Origin: DASSBQ01 sp040981125 | GTDB taxonomy: Bacteria > Nitrospirota > Nitrospiria > Nitrospirales > Nitrospiraceae | Assembly (NCBI GenBank): GCA_040981125.1 | Contig: JANRMQ010000005.1 | Coordinates: forward strand, 201,463-265,462 | Reading direction: 5' to 3' | DNA length: 64,000 nt | Shown here: positions 50,401 through 58,634 of the stretch, in pieces | Numbering within the stretch: position 1 is the stretch's first letter | How the letters are laid out: each line of letters opens with the position of its first letter | Translations under genes and position numbers: made by a program | The notes under the pieces: model-generated | Seen by the model: the letters and a program-made list of their open reading frames with translations, nothing else | Told to the model about the DNA's origin: nothing | Database searches by the model: none

Positions 50401-50612
50401 TCGGCGTAGTGCCGTTGGTCATCGCTTCAGGGGCAGGCGCGGCGAGCCGCCATAGTATCGGCACCGGCGTGCTCGGCGGGATGCTCGCGGCGACATTTCT
50501 GGCGGTCTTCTTTGTGCCGTTGTTTTTCGTACTCGTGCGCAAATTGAGCACGCGCCGGGAGCATGTTCGAGTCGGAGCAAGAGAGGAGTTGGAGGAGTTG
50601 CCTCATGGATAA
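47442..50612 (+). CDS. RND multidrug efflux permease (HAE1 family), second copy
   Basis: 1056 residues. AcrB/MexB-type pump, one of two in the window. Start ATG at 47442 overlaps the adaptor's TGA by one base. Landmarks: FFIDRPIFASVLSIIIMVVG, QVLPVAQFPPITPPMVQ, the proton-relay VVDDAIVVVENVERHMANG, the loop PEEDQGYFITVVQLPDGAS, LAAKNAILIVEFANQRYEHG, and SGAGAASRHSIGTGVLGGM. The AcrB-like PEEDQGY motif and full length favour a multidrug pump closer to AcrB than the first copy. No outer-membrane channel gene follows; the next gene (HAD) overlaps its end by 8 bp. Confidence 0.95.
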   Translation: MSFAFFIDRPIFASVLSIIIMVVGLVAMQVLPVAQFPPITPPMVQIEADYPGASAEVVAESVARPIELQLPGIDNLLYFDSTSTNDGHMTIRLTFEIGTDVDIAQVQTQNRQKLAEPQLPPEVIRQGITVKKMSPDLLTVMVLQSDDPQQDAFTLSNFAILRMIDNIKRLPGVGDALVFGQQNYSMRLILNPVRMAQLNLTPTDIVAVVREQNRDFPAGTVGREPMPNGTELTLPLITEGRMSEVGEFEEMIVRAMPNGSIVRLKDVARIELGAQSYVLEGKYKRKPTALLLTFLSPGANALDTVKRIRHEMEELSTIFPPGVTYDIPYDTTRFVEVSIDEVIATLRDAMILVLLVVFVFLQSWRATLIPAAAVPVSLIGTFAGMSALGFSINTLTLFGLVLAIGIVVDDAIVVVENVERHMANGLSPKEAAKKAMTEVTGPVIAIVLVLCAVFVPVGFLGGITGQLYKQFAITIAVSVAISGFVALTLSPALCAIVLKPGGHEARRGFFGLFNRAFDWVQHHYAVSVGFTLKHTMLSLAIFGIIILAAAGLFRTVPMAFLPEEDQGYFITVVQLPDGASKKRTDAVLDKVEQYYLTIPGVYGTQTLSGQNFVFNTRGTNTATMFAPLKHWDERKGKEDHVSSIIGGAFREFAKIPEALVLAFNAPSIRGLGATGGFSVQVQDPSGGDFKRFAALAQEFVAKARQDPAIGAASTTFRVSAPRVHAKINRERAKSLGVPISEVFDTLQAFFGNLYVNDFVKFGRVYRVQTEAEPQYRSSPSDISKIYVRAFNATNGQGPTMIPLDTVVTTSYSSGPDPVTHFNGYNTALVLGAAAPGYSSGQALDALERAAQEVLTPQGLDIDWSGISYQERQVGAQSVLAFGFGLLMVFLVLAAQYESWTVPFAVILAVPFGVFGALLAVWLFSMANDIYFQIGLVTLIGLAAKNAILIVEFANQRYEHGLSLYEAAMEAARLRFRPIIMTSMAFILGVVPLVIASGAGAASRHSIGTGVLGGMLAATFLAVFFVPLFFVLVRKLSTRREHVRVGAREELEELPHG

Positions 50613-51303
50613 CTCACCGGACACGCATTCAGTGGCGTTCTTGTTCGATCTGGACGGCACGCTGGTCGACAGCGTCTACCAACACGTGCTGGCGTGGCGC
50701 GATGCCCTGCGGGCAGGCGGCATCGAACTGGCGGTCTGGCGGATCCATCGGCAGATCGGGATGAGCGGCGGCCTGATGCTTCACGGGCTGTTACGTGAGA
50801 TCGGGCGGGTGCTGACAGAGGAGGAAATGGCCCACATCCAGCGGACTCATACGGAATCCTACGAGCGACAGAGGGAGTCGGTCCGCCTGCTGCCCGGTAC
50901 GAGTGAATTGCTCGATGAGCTGTCATCCAGACGGGTGCCCTATGCCATTGCGACCAGCGGCCGGATGGAGAACGCCCAACATACGTTGAAGCTGCTGAAT
51001 CTTCGCAACGACGTGCCGGTCATTACCAGGGACAAGGTTCGATATGCGAAGCCGGATCCCGACCTCTTTGTGGCTGCGGGTGAGCGACTCGGGATGTCGA
51101 TGAGCCGCTGCGTGATCGTAGGGGACAGCGTGTGGGACATGTTGGCGGCCCGGCGCGCGTGGGCCTTGTCGGTGGGATTGCTCTCCGGGGGGTATGGACA
51201 AGATGAATTGGAGCGGGCCGGCGCCTATCGCGTCTACCAAGATCCCGCCGATCTCCTCCAGCACCTCGATGAGGTCGGAGTCCGGCTCGGTCCACCGACA
51301 TGA
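50605..51303 (+). CDS. HAD-family hydrolase (phosphatase-like)
   Basis: 232 residues from the ATG at 50605 (GGAGGAG 7 bp upstream), overlapping the pump gene by 8 bp. HAD motifs are complete: I FLFDLDGTLVDS (nucleophile Asp and acid Asp), II YAIATSGR, III KVRYAKPDPDLF with Lys, IV CVIVGDSVWDMLAA. The small cap fits phosphoglycolate phosphatase/beta-phosphoglucomutase-like subfamilies (cap type 1: GIELAVWRIHRQIGMSGG). Likely dephosphorylates a small sugar or glycolytic phosphate; substrate undefined. The linkage to the pump looks accidental or regulatory. Confidence 0.9.
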   Translation: MDNSPDTHSVAFLFDLDGTLVDSVYQHVLAWRDALRAGGIELAVWRIHRQIGMSGGLMLHGLLREIGRVLTEEEMAHIQRTHTESYERQRESVRLLPGTSELLDELSSRRVPYAIATSGRMENAQHTLKLLNLRNDVPVITRDKVRYAKPDPDLFVAAGERLGMSMSRCVIVGDSVWDMLAARRAWALSVGLLSGGYGQDELERAGAYRVYQDPADLLQHLDEVGVRLGPPT

Positions 51304-51354
51304 CGGGCATCGGATCGCAATTGTTGTGACCTGTTGAGAAAGGGCCCCGCATCG

Positions 51355-51918
51355 ATGGCTGAAAAAACGGAAAAGCACAAAATGCTTGCGGGGGAACTAT
51401 ACCTTTCGGCCGATGCGGAACTGGTGGCCGACCGCCGCCACGTTCAAGAAATTCTGGCCGGCTACAATGCGATTGCCGCCGGCAATCAGGAGACCCTCAA
51501 CGCCCGGTTGCGCGAATTCATGGGCACGGTAGGACCGGGAACGGTCATCATGCCGGTCTTCAAATGTGATTATGGCTACAACATCCATCTTGGCCGGAAC
51601 GTCTTCGTCAATTACAGTTGCATCTTTCTCGATTGCGCTCCGATCGAAATCGGGAATGACGTGCAAATCGGTCCGGCGGTGCAGCTCTATACGGCTCAGC
51701 ATCCGCTTGATGCGGCCGTTCGGCGTTCGTACGTGGAAAGCGCGAGCCCCATCCGGATCGGCCATGATGTCTGGATCGGAGGAGCGGCAGTGGTCTTGCC
51801 CGGCGTGACGATCGGTGATCGAAGTGTGGTTGGGGCGGGAACGGTCGTGGTGCGTGATGTGCCTTCCGATACCGTGGTGGTCGGTAATCCGGCGCGTATC
51901 GTGCGAAAGTTGGCGTGA
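51355..51918 (+). CDS. Sugar O-acetyltransferase (Maa/LacA-like)
   Basis: 187 residues from the ATG at 51355. Left-handed beta-helix protein of hexapeptide repeats, GTVIMPVFKCDYGYNIHLGR, VNYSCIFLDCAPIEIGND, and PIRIGHDVWIGGAAVVLPGVTIG, the typical three-residue stacking. The catalytic-type His is in YTAQHPLDAA. The N-terminus (MLAGELYLSADAELVADRR) is the mac domain of maltose/galactoside acetyltransferases. Transfers acetyl from acetyl-CoA to sugar hydroxyls, probably for detoxification of non-metabolised sugars. The nitroreductase gene follows by 27 bp. Confidence 0.93.
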   Translation: MAEKTEKHKMLAGELYLSADAELVADRRHVQEILAGYNAIAAGNQETLNARLREFMGTVGPGTVIMPVFKCDYGYNIHLGRNVFVNYSCIFLDCAPIEIGNDVQIGPAVQLYTAQHPLDAAVRRSYVESASPIRIGHDVWIGGAAVVLPGVTIGDRSVVGAGTVVVRDVPSDTVVVGNPARIVRKLA

Positions 51919-51945
51919 GTCAGTAAAGGCCACGAGGAAGTCTCA

Positions 51946-52554
51946 ATGGAAAAGCCCGCGGACACCATCTATCCCATCCACGATTTGCTGCGCCGCCGTT
52001 GGAGTCCCCGCGCATTTTCGGAGCGGCCGGTGGAGCCGGAAAAACTGCTGAGCCTCTTTGAAGCGGCCCGCTGGGCGCCATCATCGAATAATGAGCAACC
52101 GTGGTCGTTCGTGATGGCAACCAAGGAGGATGAGGCAAGCTATCGCCGCCTGTTCGAGTGTCTGAAGGAGGGGAATAAGAAGTGGGCCTTTCGTGCGCCG
52201 GTGCTGGCTTTGTCGGTTGCTCGACTGGATTTTGAAGATGACGGCCGGCTGAACCGGCATGCGTTTCACGATACCGGCATGGCCGTATTCAGCCTCGTCA
52301 TCCAAGCGACTGCGTTGGGGCTCATCGTCCATAAGATGGCCGGGTACGATGTGGAGAAGGCGCGGAAGGATTTGAAGATCCCCGAGGGGCACGATCCGGT
52401 CGCGATGATGGCAATCGGCTATCCCGGCGATCTGGAGCAGCTGCCCGACTATCTACGCGAGCGGGAACTCAAACCACGAGAACGGAAGCACATGTCGGAG
52501 TTGGTATTCGAGGGAACATGGGGGCTGAAGACTGACGGGATTCTCATCAAGTAA
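51946..52554 (+). CDS. Nitroreductase-family protein
   Basis: 202 residues; GAGGAAG precedes the ATG. FMN-dependent NAD(P)H nitroreductase fold. Visible: DLLRRRWSPRAFSERPVEP (FMN phosphate-binding Arg), ARWAPSSNNEQPWSFVMATK (flavin ring), GMAVFSLVIQATALGLIVH and HDPVAMMAIGYPGDLEQLP. The family reduces nitro groups, quinones or flavins; some are dehalogenases. It ends the plus-strand run. Orientation to the O-acetyltransferase (27 bp) suggests cotranscription, again in keeping with detoxification of xenobiotics. Confidence 0.92.
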   Translation: MEKPADTIYPIHDLLRRRWSPRAFSERPVEPEKLLSLFEAARWAPSSNNEQPWSFVMATKEDEASYRRLFECLKEGNKKWAFRAPVLALSVARLDFEDDGRLNRHAFHDTGMAVFSLVIQATALGLIVHKMAGYDVEKARKDLKIPEGHDPVAMMAIGYPGDLEQLPDYLRERELKPRERKHMSELVFEGTWGLKTDGILIK

Positions 52555-52567
52555 TGAAGATGGAGCC

Positions 52568-52762
52568 CTAACCGTAGACTTCCTTGCGGGCACCAATCTT
52601 GACAACGAGCACGATCAATTCCTTGTCGCGAATCGTGTAGACGATTCGATAGTCTCCTTCTTGAAGACGATACAGATCCTCTTCGCCGGCAAGTGTTTTG
52701 ACGTCGTGCGGGCGCGGGTTCTCTGCGAGCGTTCGAAGGCGTCTGGCAATTCGCGGGTGATA
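52568..52762 (-). pseudogene. Remnant of a RelE/ParE-type toxin gene (5' end missing)
   Basis: On the minus strand, 64 codons read HPRIARRLRTLAENPRPHDV, then KTLAGEEDLYRLQEGDYRIV and YTIRDKELIVLVVKIGARKEVYG before a stop at 52570-52568. This is the C-terminal two thirds of a RelE-type mRNA interferase or ParE fold (LYRLQEGDYRIVYTIRD, VLVVKIGARKEVY). The N-terminal helix and start are missing, and the segment runs straight on, in frame, from the stop codon of the FAD oxidoreductase gene. No antitoxin gene is adjacent. Probably an inactive leftover. Confidence 0.85.
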
Positions 52763-53998
52763 TTACTTTGCCGCGGTCAGTGTCTTCACCGGTATCGCCG
52801 GATCTTGAAGCTGTGATGTGAGGCCGCTCAGATCTTTCTTTGTCTTAATCAACTGCTGCATCGGCTGAAAATCTTTCGCGCCGGCGTTGATGGAGAAGTA
52901 TGCGCGCAAGCGCTTATTCTTGAGATAGAGCTGTGTAAACTGCATCGTTTCGAGCTTCCCGCGGAGCAGCACTTCGTCGTGCTCGCTCTCGTCGCCGGCA
53001 AACTCCAAGTGCAGATCGAAAATGTCCGACCAGACATAGGTGATCAAGTCATAGGCTTCCCGCGTCCCGGCCATGTTCTTTCCGGCGAGCTGGCCCGTGT
53101 ATTCCGCCTGGCCCCAATGTTCCACCCGGCGGCGCTTCTCGAAGATCGGATCGACATAGTTCACGATGTCGCCGGCCGCATACACATCGGAATGGGATGT
53201 CTGCATGAACTCGTCCACCTCTACGCCGTTCGTCACGGCAAGGCCTGCATCTCGAGCTAATTCGACATTCGGCGCAATGCCGACGGCGATCACGACAAAA
53301 TGACAAGGCAAGGTCGAACCCGAGCGGAGGGTAACCGCCATGCGGTCATGGTGCCGTTCGATGTGTTGGACGGTCTCGTTCGTCCGGAAGACAACCCCCT
53401 TGTTGCTGCAATGCCGTTGCATGGCTTCCGCCAGAGCCCGATCGGCAAATCGAGGCCAGATGTGCGATTGGGTTTCAATGACGGTGACATGGATTCCCAA
53501 CTGCGTCAATGATGACGCGATCTCCAGGCCGATGAATCCTGCGCCGATGATGACGGCCCGGGCGCCGGGAGACACCTGGGTCAGGATCGCGTCGGCATGA
53601 TCGATCGTGCGAAGGTAATGGACGCCGGGCAGATCAGCCCCAGGGAGCGGCAAGTGAATCGGGCGCCCTCCGGTGGCGACCAAAGCCTTTTCAAAGCGGA
53701 TGGTGCGGCCGTTGGACAGCCTTGCCGTTTTTTCCGGTAGATGCAGGTGCTGGACGGTGGTCCCCAGCAGGAGATCGATGTGTTGCTCCTGATAAAACCG
53801 TTCGGGATCATAGAAGATCTGGTCGCGGGCTTTTTCGCCCCGGAGAAACTCCTTGGACAGGGGAGGGCGGTCATAGGGGACATGCGGTTCTTCGCCGACC
53901 AGGGTCATGGTCGATTGCGGATCCAGTTGCCGGATCTGTTTCGCGGCTTGATGAGAGCTGAGCCCGCCGCCGATCAAAAGGTATCGTGTGGTTTCCAT
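52763..53998 (-). CDS. FAD-dependent NAD(P)H:ferredoxin/rubredoxin reductase-like protein
   Basis: 411 residues from the ATG at 53998 (AGAGGAGA 8 bp upstream). Two Rossmann motifs: YLLIGGGLSSHQAAKQIR (FAD) and AVIIGAGFIGLEIASSL (NAD(P)H), with ATGGRPIHLPLPG and VYAAGDIVNYVDP between and after. Conserved PPLSKEFLRGE. This is the BphA4/PdR/rubredoxin reductase-type group that passes electrons from NAD(P)H to a ferredoxin or rubredoxin, or detoxifies oxygen. The C-terminal domain contains FDLHLEFAGDE, typical of the group. A possible partner is the ferredoxin-MBL protein at 55834, an inference. It is divergent to the antiporter. Confidence 0.92.
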   Translation of the reverse strand: METTRYLLIGGGLSSHQAAKQIRQLDPQSTMTLVGEEPHVPYDRPPLSKEFLRGEKARDQIFYDPERFYQEQHIDLLLGTTVQHLHLPEKTARLSNGRTIRFEKALVATGGRPIHLPLPGADLPGVHYLRTIDHADAILTQVSPGARAVIIGAGFIGLEIASSLTQLGIHVTVIETQSHIWPRFADRALAEAMQRHCSNKGVVFRTNETVQHIERHHDRMAVTLRSGSTLPCHFVVIAVGIAPNVELARDAGLAVTNGVEVDEFMQTSHSDVYAAGDIVNYVDPIFEKRRRVEHWGQAEYTGQLAGKNMAGTREAYDLITYVWSDIFDLHLEFAGDESEHDEVLLRGKLETMQFTQLYLKNKRLRAYFSINAGAKDFQPMQQLIKTKKDLSGLTSQLQDPAIPVKTLTAAK

Positions 53999-54168
53999 CG
54001 CAATTTCTCCTCTGATGTCATCAGCCAAGCATACTCGAATATCAGGGCTAATTCATGCCAAAGAATCGGGGTCTGGTAGTAACACTGGCATTTTTGTCCG
54101 GACCTCTTTAAGCTCCCGGCACGAGTGCGGGCATCCTGACCCTGTCCTGTCTGTAACGTTTGGCTGCG

Positions 54169-55791
54169 ATGGACGATCTCCATCAGCTTGAAGTCATCAT
54201 TGTGCTGTTTGTGGTCGTGCTTGCGCTGACCACCATTGCGCACAAGCTGCTGATTCCCTATCCCATTCTGCTGGTCATCGGTGGCCTCTTCTTGTCGCTG
54301 GTGCCGGAACTGCCGCCCGTGCATCTCGACCCCGATCTGGTCTTTCTTGTCTTTTTGCCTCCGATTCTATGGTCTGCCGCGTACTTCACCTCCTTCCGTG
54401 AGTTCCGCGCGGACATCAGACCCATCGGGCTGCTCGCGATCGGGCTGGTGGTCGTCACCACCGCTGCGGTGGCGGTGGTCGTCCATGCGGCGCTTCCCGG
54501 CATCGGGTGGGCGGCAGCCGTTGCGTTGGGAGCCATTGTGTCCCCGCCCGATGCGATTGCCGCGACCGCCATTGCCAAGCGTTTACGGCTGCCGGGCCGG
54601 CTGGTCACCATTCTGGAAGGGGAGAGCCTGGTCAATGACGCGATGGCGCTGGTGCTCTATCGTGCCGCGGTGGCGGCGGTGGTGACGGGACGTTTCCTGG
54701 TCGGCGAAACGCTCCTCGAGTTTGTCGTCGCTGCAGCCGGGGGCATTGCGGTCGGGATTACGGTGAGCCTGGTGGCCCAATATACCTTGCGCGTTACGAA
54801 AGACAGCTTCACCGAAATTGCCGTGACCCTCTTGGCGCCCTACATCTCCTGGGTGGCGGCCGAACAGATGGACGTCTCCGGCGTGTTGGCCTGCGTCGCG
54901 GGCGGCATCCATCTGCGGCGGCATTTCAGCGTGGTGTCGCCCATGACCCGGATCCAGGGGAAAGCCGTCTGGAACTTGGTGGTGTTCCTGCTGAACGGCG
55001 TCATTTTCATTCTGATCGGGCTGCAGCTCAGCATGTTCCGGGATGCAGTGCCCGCCGAGCGCCTGTCATCGCTTCTCTTCGCCGGGGTACTGGTCAGCGG
55101 AACCGTGATCGGCGTGCGATTGGTCGTGGTGCCGGCCTTCGCCGTTACGGCGAGGCTCATCAATTCGAAGCTGCGGGCGCGCGATCCGATTCCTCATTGG
55201 ACGTCTCTCTTCATCATAAGCTGGACCGGCATGCGGGGGATCGTGACCCTTGCCGCGGCGTTGGCCCTTCCGCATACCACGGCGGACGGCGCGCCGTTTC
55301 CCTTTCGGTCGGAAATCATTCTCTTGAGTTTCAGCGTGATCCTGGCGACATTGGTGATTCAAGGTCTGTCGCTCGCTCCGATTATTCGCGCGTTGAATCT
55401 CACGGCCGGCCGGCCGCATGAGAGGGAAGAGCAACTGGCGAGAGAGCGGGCGGCCGTTGCGGCCCTCGCCCGCTTAGAGGAACTGGGCAAAGAATCATGG
55501 CCGGTCGCCGAGCACCTCAACCAAATGAGCGTTCATTATGAGCGACAGGCTCAACGGTATAGCAGTCAAGGAAACGGAGATGCGGACGGCGCGCCCGAAG
55601 CGTTCCGCCGCTTGCGCCATGAGACCCTTACGGCGGAACGTCAAGCGGTGATCCGGCTGCGAAACGAGGGAGTCATCAGCGACGAGGTCCTGCATCGTCT
55701 CGAGCATGAACTGGATGTGGAAGCCTTGCGGCATGGTCTCGGGGAAGAGCGGCTGCCGGTGGCAAAAGGTCGAGGCGGCGTAGTAGGGTGA
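54169..55791 (+). CDS. Na+/H+ antiporter (CPA1 family)
   Basis: 540 residues. Twelve-segment cation/proton exchanger of the CPA1 (NhaP/SLC9-like) family: VLALTTIAHKLLIPYPILLV, LVIGGLFLSLVPELPPVHLDPDLVF, ALGAIVSPPDAIAATAIA with the Asp, and VTILEGESLVNDAMALVLYRA with the essential Asn-Asp pair. SWTGMRGIVTLAAALALPHTT is typical of TM10-11. The cytosolic C-tail (about 420-540) is helical (REEQLARERAAVAALARLEE). It exports Na+ or K+ in exchange for H+. Start: ATG at 54169, while a TTG at 54160 is possible. The MBL gene follows 42 bp later. Confidence 0.94.
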   Translation: MDDLHQLEVIIVLFVVVLALTTIAHKLLIPYPILLVIGGLFLSLVPELPPVHLDPDLVFLVFLPPILWSAAYFTSFREFRADIRPIGLLAIGLVVVTTAAVAVVVHAALPGIGWAAAVALGAIVSPPDAIAATAIAKRLRLPGRLVTILEGESLVNDAMALVLYRAAVAAVVTGRFLVGETLLEFVVAAAGGIAVGITVSLVAQYTLRVTKDSFTEIAVTLLAPYISWVAAEQMDVSGVLACVAGGIHLRRHFSVVSPMTRIQGKAVWNLVVFLLNGVIFILIGLQLSMFRDAVPAERLSSLLFAGVLVSGTVIGVRLVVVPAFAVTARLINSKLRARDPIPHWTSLFIISWTGMRGIVTLAAALALPHTTADGAPFPFRSEIILLSFSVILATLVIQGLSLAPIIRALNLTAGRPHEREEQLARERAAVAALARLEELGKESWPVAEHLNQMSVHYERQAQRYSSQGNGDADGAPEAFRRLRHETLTAERQAVIRLRNEGVISDEVLHRLEHELDVEALRHGLGEERLPVAKGRGGVVG

Positions 55792-55833
55792 AGATCGTGA
55801 TGGCTTCGGGAGAAAGATGCCGTCCGGTGGCCT

Positions 55834-56709
55834 ATGGCTGATGTGAGAAAACGACTCGATGCGAACGTAGCCGGGAATTTTTTCGTCGATTCCACCTGCA
55901 TCGATTGCGACGCCTGCCGGCAATTGGCGCCGGCGAGCTTCGAAGGGGTGGGGAATTATTCGGCGGTGCTGCGGCAGCCGGAGACGGATGAACAGATTCA
56001 TCAGGCCTATCAGGCCTTACTGGCCTGTCCCGTCGGCTCGATCGGCACGGAACGGAGCGACAAAGCCGCCTTGCAAGCGGCGCGCGCGAGTTTTCCCATT
56101 CATTTCGAAGACGGTGTCTATTACTGTGGGTTCAATTCCGACAAGTCATTCGGAGCCAATAGTTTCTTCATCCGGCATCCGGAAGGGAACTGGCTGATCG
56201 ACTCGCCTCGCTATATCAAGCAGCTTGTAGACTACTTCGAGCGGCATGGCGGTCTCCGCTATATTTTCCTCTCGCATGAAGACGACGTGGCCGATGCGGC
56301 CAAGTATGCCAAGCAATTCGGCGCGCGGCGAATCATTCATCGAGAAGATGTGGATGCGGTTCCGGACGCCGAATGGGTTCTCGACGGCACGGCGGCGATC
56401 GAATTGGCCACGGGCTTCACGGCCATTCCGGTGCCCGGTCATACGCCGGGCAGCATGGCCCTGCTGTATAAGGAGCGGTTTCTCTTCACCGGCGACCATT
56501 TGTGGTGGGAACCGGAATCTCAAACGCTGGAATCACCGCGGCAACTGGTCTGGAATCAGTCGGCCATAGTGGAGTCGATTGCAAAGCTGGCCGGCTATCG
56601 GTTCGAGTGGGTCTTGGCCGGACACGGTGACCGGATCAAGCTTCCGGCCGGTGAGATGCAGGCGAAGCTTGAGGATCTGGTGCAACGGAGGAGATACGTG
56701 CACGCCTGA
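55834..56709 (+). CDS. Ferredoxin-domain / MBL-fold fusion protein
   Basis: 291 residues. Residues 18-75 are a ferredoxin-like unit with C22-x-x-C25-x-x-C28 and C65 in ALLACPVGSIG, enough for one [4Fe-4S] cluster. From residue about 90 an MBL-fold domain follows: FGANSFFIRHPEGNWLID, IFLSHEDDVADAAKYAKQF (Zn/Fe ligand motif HxDD instead of HxHxDH), IPVPGHTPGSMALLY, FLFTGDHLWW and VLAGHGDRIKLP. The HxHxDH first pair is modified (HEDDVAD), which suggests altered metal choice. Electron supply by the reductase at 52763 is conceivable. Domain order and lack of a signal peptide suggest a cytosolic redox-linked hydrolase or thiol/sulfur enzyme. Confidence 0.85.
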   Translation: MADVRKRLDANVAGNFFVDSTCIDCDACRQLAPASFEGVGNYSAVLRQPETDEQIHQAYQALLACPVGSIGTERSDKAALQAARASFPIHFEDGVYYCGFNSDKSFGANSFFIRHPEGNWLIDSPRYIKQLVDYFERHGGLRYIFLSHEDDVADAAKYAKQFGARRIIHREDVDAVPDAEWVLDGTAAIELATGFTAIPVPGHTPGSMALLYKERFLFTGDHLWWEPESQTLESPRQLVWNQSAIVESIAKLAGYRFEWVLAGHGDRIKLPAGEMQAKLEDLVQRRRYVHA

Positions 56710-56763
56710 CGGTTCTCACGACTTTGCTTTTGCAGCTGCCGCCGATTCAGGCATAATAGGCCC

Positions 56764-57672
56764 ATGGTCTCCATCCCATCATATGCGCGCTCTGCGTCGT
56801 CCGCCGGCGGGCGGAAGCGCATGCGCCGTCTCTGGAATGCCGCGGGTCTGCCTATCGTTCGTTGGTGCCGGCGTCCCGCACGAATCTTCCGCCGCCTGCT
56901 GGTGGTTCTGTGGTTTGCCCCACCCGTCGTCCGCCTGCTTGCCGGGATCAGCTTGATTCTCGCCACATGGTTGGTGGTCAACTGGGTCTACCAGACGATT
57001 CGTAAGCCGACGGAATTGTTCTTTCCGGTCAGTGGATCGCTCGTCAAGACGCCGCAGGAGACCTGGCGACAGTACGGATCGCTCTTTAGCCGGCATTCGA
57101 CCGCCGTCATCACGCCTGAGTTTCTGGCGGCGCTTGCCCAAATCGAAGGGAGTGGCAACCCCGTCGCCCGGACATACTGGCGGGCCCGCCTGACGTGGAA
57201 CCCATTGGAACTGTACCGGCCGGCATCCAGCGCGGTCGGCATGTTTCAGCTGACCGACGGGACATTTCAGGAAGCCAAACGGTACTGCGTGCATGATCAT
57301 CGAGTAATCGAGGATGGTCCATGGCACGACATGAAATCCTGCTGGTTCAACAGCCTGTACACGCGCGTTCTCCCGAGCCATGCGATCGAGCTGACGGCCG
57401 CGCAGTTGGATCGCGGCGTCGCCGGCGCGCTGGGGCGCCGCCGGATTCCCGCCGCCACGCTTCAACAAAAGCACAATCTGGCCGCCGTGATTCATCTCTG
57501 CGGAGCCGCGGCGGGACATGCCTATGCCGCGCGCGGCTTTCGGCTGACTGCCGATCAACGGTGCGGCGATCACAAGGTCGGCGACTATCTCGCGCGAGTC
57601 AATGCGATGAAGCGGCGGTTTGCTCGGTTAGCGACAGGCGATCATGTGCCCCGGCTCGTGACTGCACGATAG
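56764..57672 (+). CDS. Membrane-anchored lytic transglycosylase (SLT-type)
   Basis: 302 residues. A basic N-terminus, one membrane segment (about 56-76, VVRLLAGISLILATWLVV) and a periplasmic catalytic domain: FLAALAQIE128GSGNPVART with the catalytic Glu, then ASSAVGMFQLTDGTF and LSLYTR-like segments; ARGFRLTADQRCGDHKVGDYLARV closes it. Cleaves the glycan strands of peptidoglycan by the 1,6-anhydro reaction. Cys pairs (YC, SC, LC, RC) suggest disulfides. Convergent with the next gene by 11 bp. Confidence 0.88.
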   Translation: MVSIPSYARSASSAGGRKRMRRLWNAAGLPIVRWCRRPARIFRRLLVVLWFAPPVVRLLAGISLILATWLVVNWVYQTIRKPTELFFPVSGSLVKTPQETWRQYGSLFSRHSTAVITPEFLAALAQIEGSGNPVARTYWRARLTWNPLELYRPASSAVGMFQLTDGTFQEAKRYCVHDHRVIEDGPWHDMKSCWFNSLYTRVLPSHAIELTAAQLDRGVAGALGRRRIPAATLQQKHNLAAVIHLCGAAAGHAYAARGFRLTADQRCGDHKVGDYLARVNAMKRRFARLATGDHVPRLVTAR

Positions 57673-57683
57673 TGTCCCTCACC

Positions 57684-58424
57684 TCAGCGTTCCTTCTGGT
57701 GCGTGAGACGAAGAGATTGCAGCTCGCGCAACACGGGCATCTCGTCCAAATCTTCTTCGGTCAGTTGCGCCCAATCAATGCCCTCCGGGGCCGGCGGTGG
57801 AAGAGGCACGCGAATGGTTTTTTCGGGCGTGACAATTGCGCTGAGCGGCAGGTCGGTGATGTCCCACGGAAACTCATCGAGGATTTGCACGCGATGCACG
57901 GTCGTTGCGACCGGCGCCGGGGGATGTCCCAACTCTCGCAGAATCGCGTATTCGAGATCACTATAGCCCTCGCCCTTCCCGCAGCGGCGCCCGTTCCGAG
58001 TGACCGCGACTGATCCACAGACGATGGCATCCATCAGCGGCAGTTCTGCCAGTGGGATGGGTTTGGCCCACCGAGCGCCGGTGGTGAGCCCCGCTGCCTC
58101 TCGAATCTTTTCCGGTGGAATGGTATCCGGGTCGAACAGCATGAAGCCGCCGCGCAACCGGGGAGTGGGCACGTAGACCCGAATCCCTCGGCGCAGCGCT
58201 TCTTCGCGAACCGGGCGTTGAGGCGCGTCGGGATTGATCTTGAGTCGCTTGGCGTGCTTCCAAAGGCGAAGTTCAAACAGGCGGCGCGCCGCTTCCTCGG
58301 CTCCGGCGAAGTTCGGAATTCGTCCATGAGGAGGGAAGGGAAAGCGAGCCAGCCGCTTCCTCTGCAAGCTGTCCCAGACGGCCTGTCGGGCGTCGTCCTT
58401 ACTTGCAAACCGTGTGGTCGTCAT
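57684..58424 (-). CDS. 5-formyltetrahydrofolate cyclo-ligase-like protein
   Basis: 246 residues from the ATG at 58424 (an upstream ATG at 58463 adds 13). The 5-FCL/MTHFS-like domain is seen in ASKDDARQAVWDSLQRKRLA, LRRGIRVYVPTPRLRGGFM, AIVCGSVAVTRNGRRCGKGEGYSDLEYAIL (metal/nucleotide loop), and TVHRVQILDEFPWDITDLPL. The C-terminal region VLRELQSLRLTHQKER is long. Enzymes of this fold make 5,10-methenyl-THF from 5-formyl-THF with ATP, but this longer subfamily may have a different role. No signal peptide. It is convergent with the transglycosylase gene. Confidence 0.9.
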   Translation of the reverse strand: MTTTRFASKDDARQAVWDSLQRKRLARFPFPPHGRIPNFAGAEEAARRLFELRLWKHAKRLKINPDAPQRPVREEALRRGIRVYVPTPRLRGGFMLFDPDTIPPEKIREAAGLTTGARWAKPIPLAELPLMDAIVCGSVAVTRNGRRCGKGEGYSDLEYAILRELGHPPAPVATTVHRVQILDEFPWDITDLPLSAIVTPEKTIRVPLPPPAPEGIDWAQLTEEDLDEMPVLRELQSLRLTHQKER

Positions 58425-58634
58425 CGGGTCGTCTTGACGGTGGTGTATCATACGTGGATTCACGCCGCCATGCAGCCCGCCGTGCTACGTCCCTGCCGCT
58501 GTTGTGTTGTTGATGCACGACAACCTGATGTCTGCGGCGGAAGGCGATATCGAGGACAATGTATCCGAAAGAGAGACAAGATGTCGGAAGGAAGACAGAG
58601 AAGAACCCGGTCGGGACTCGGCCGCGCCGCCGAT

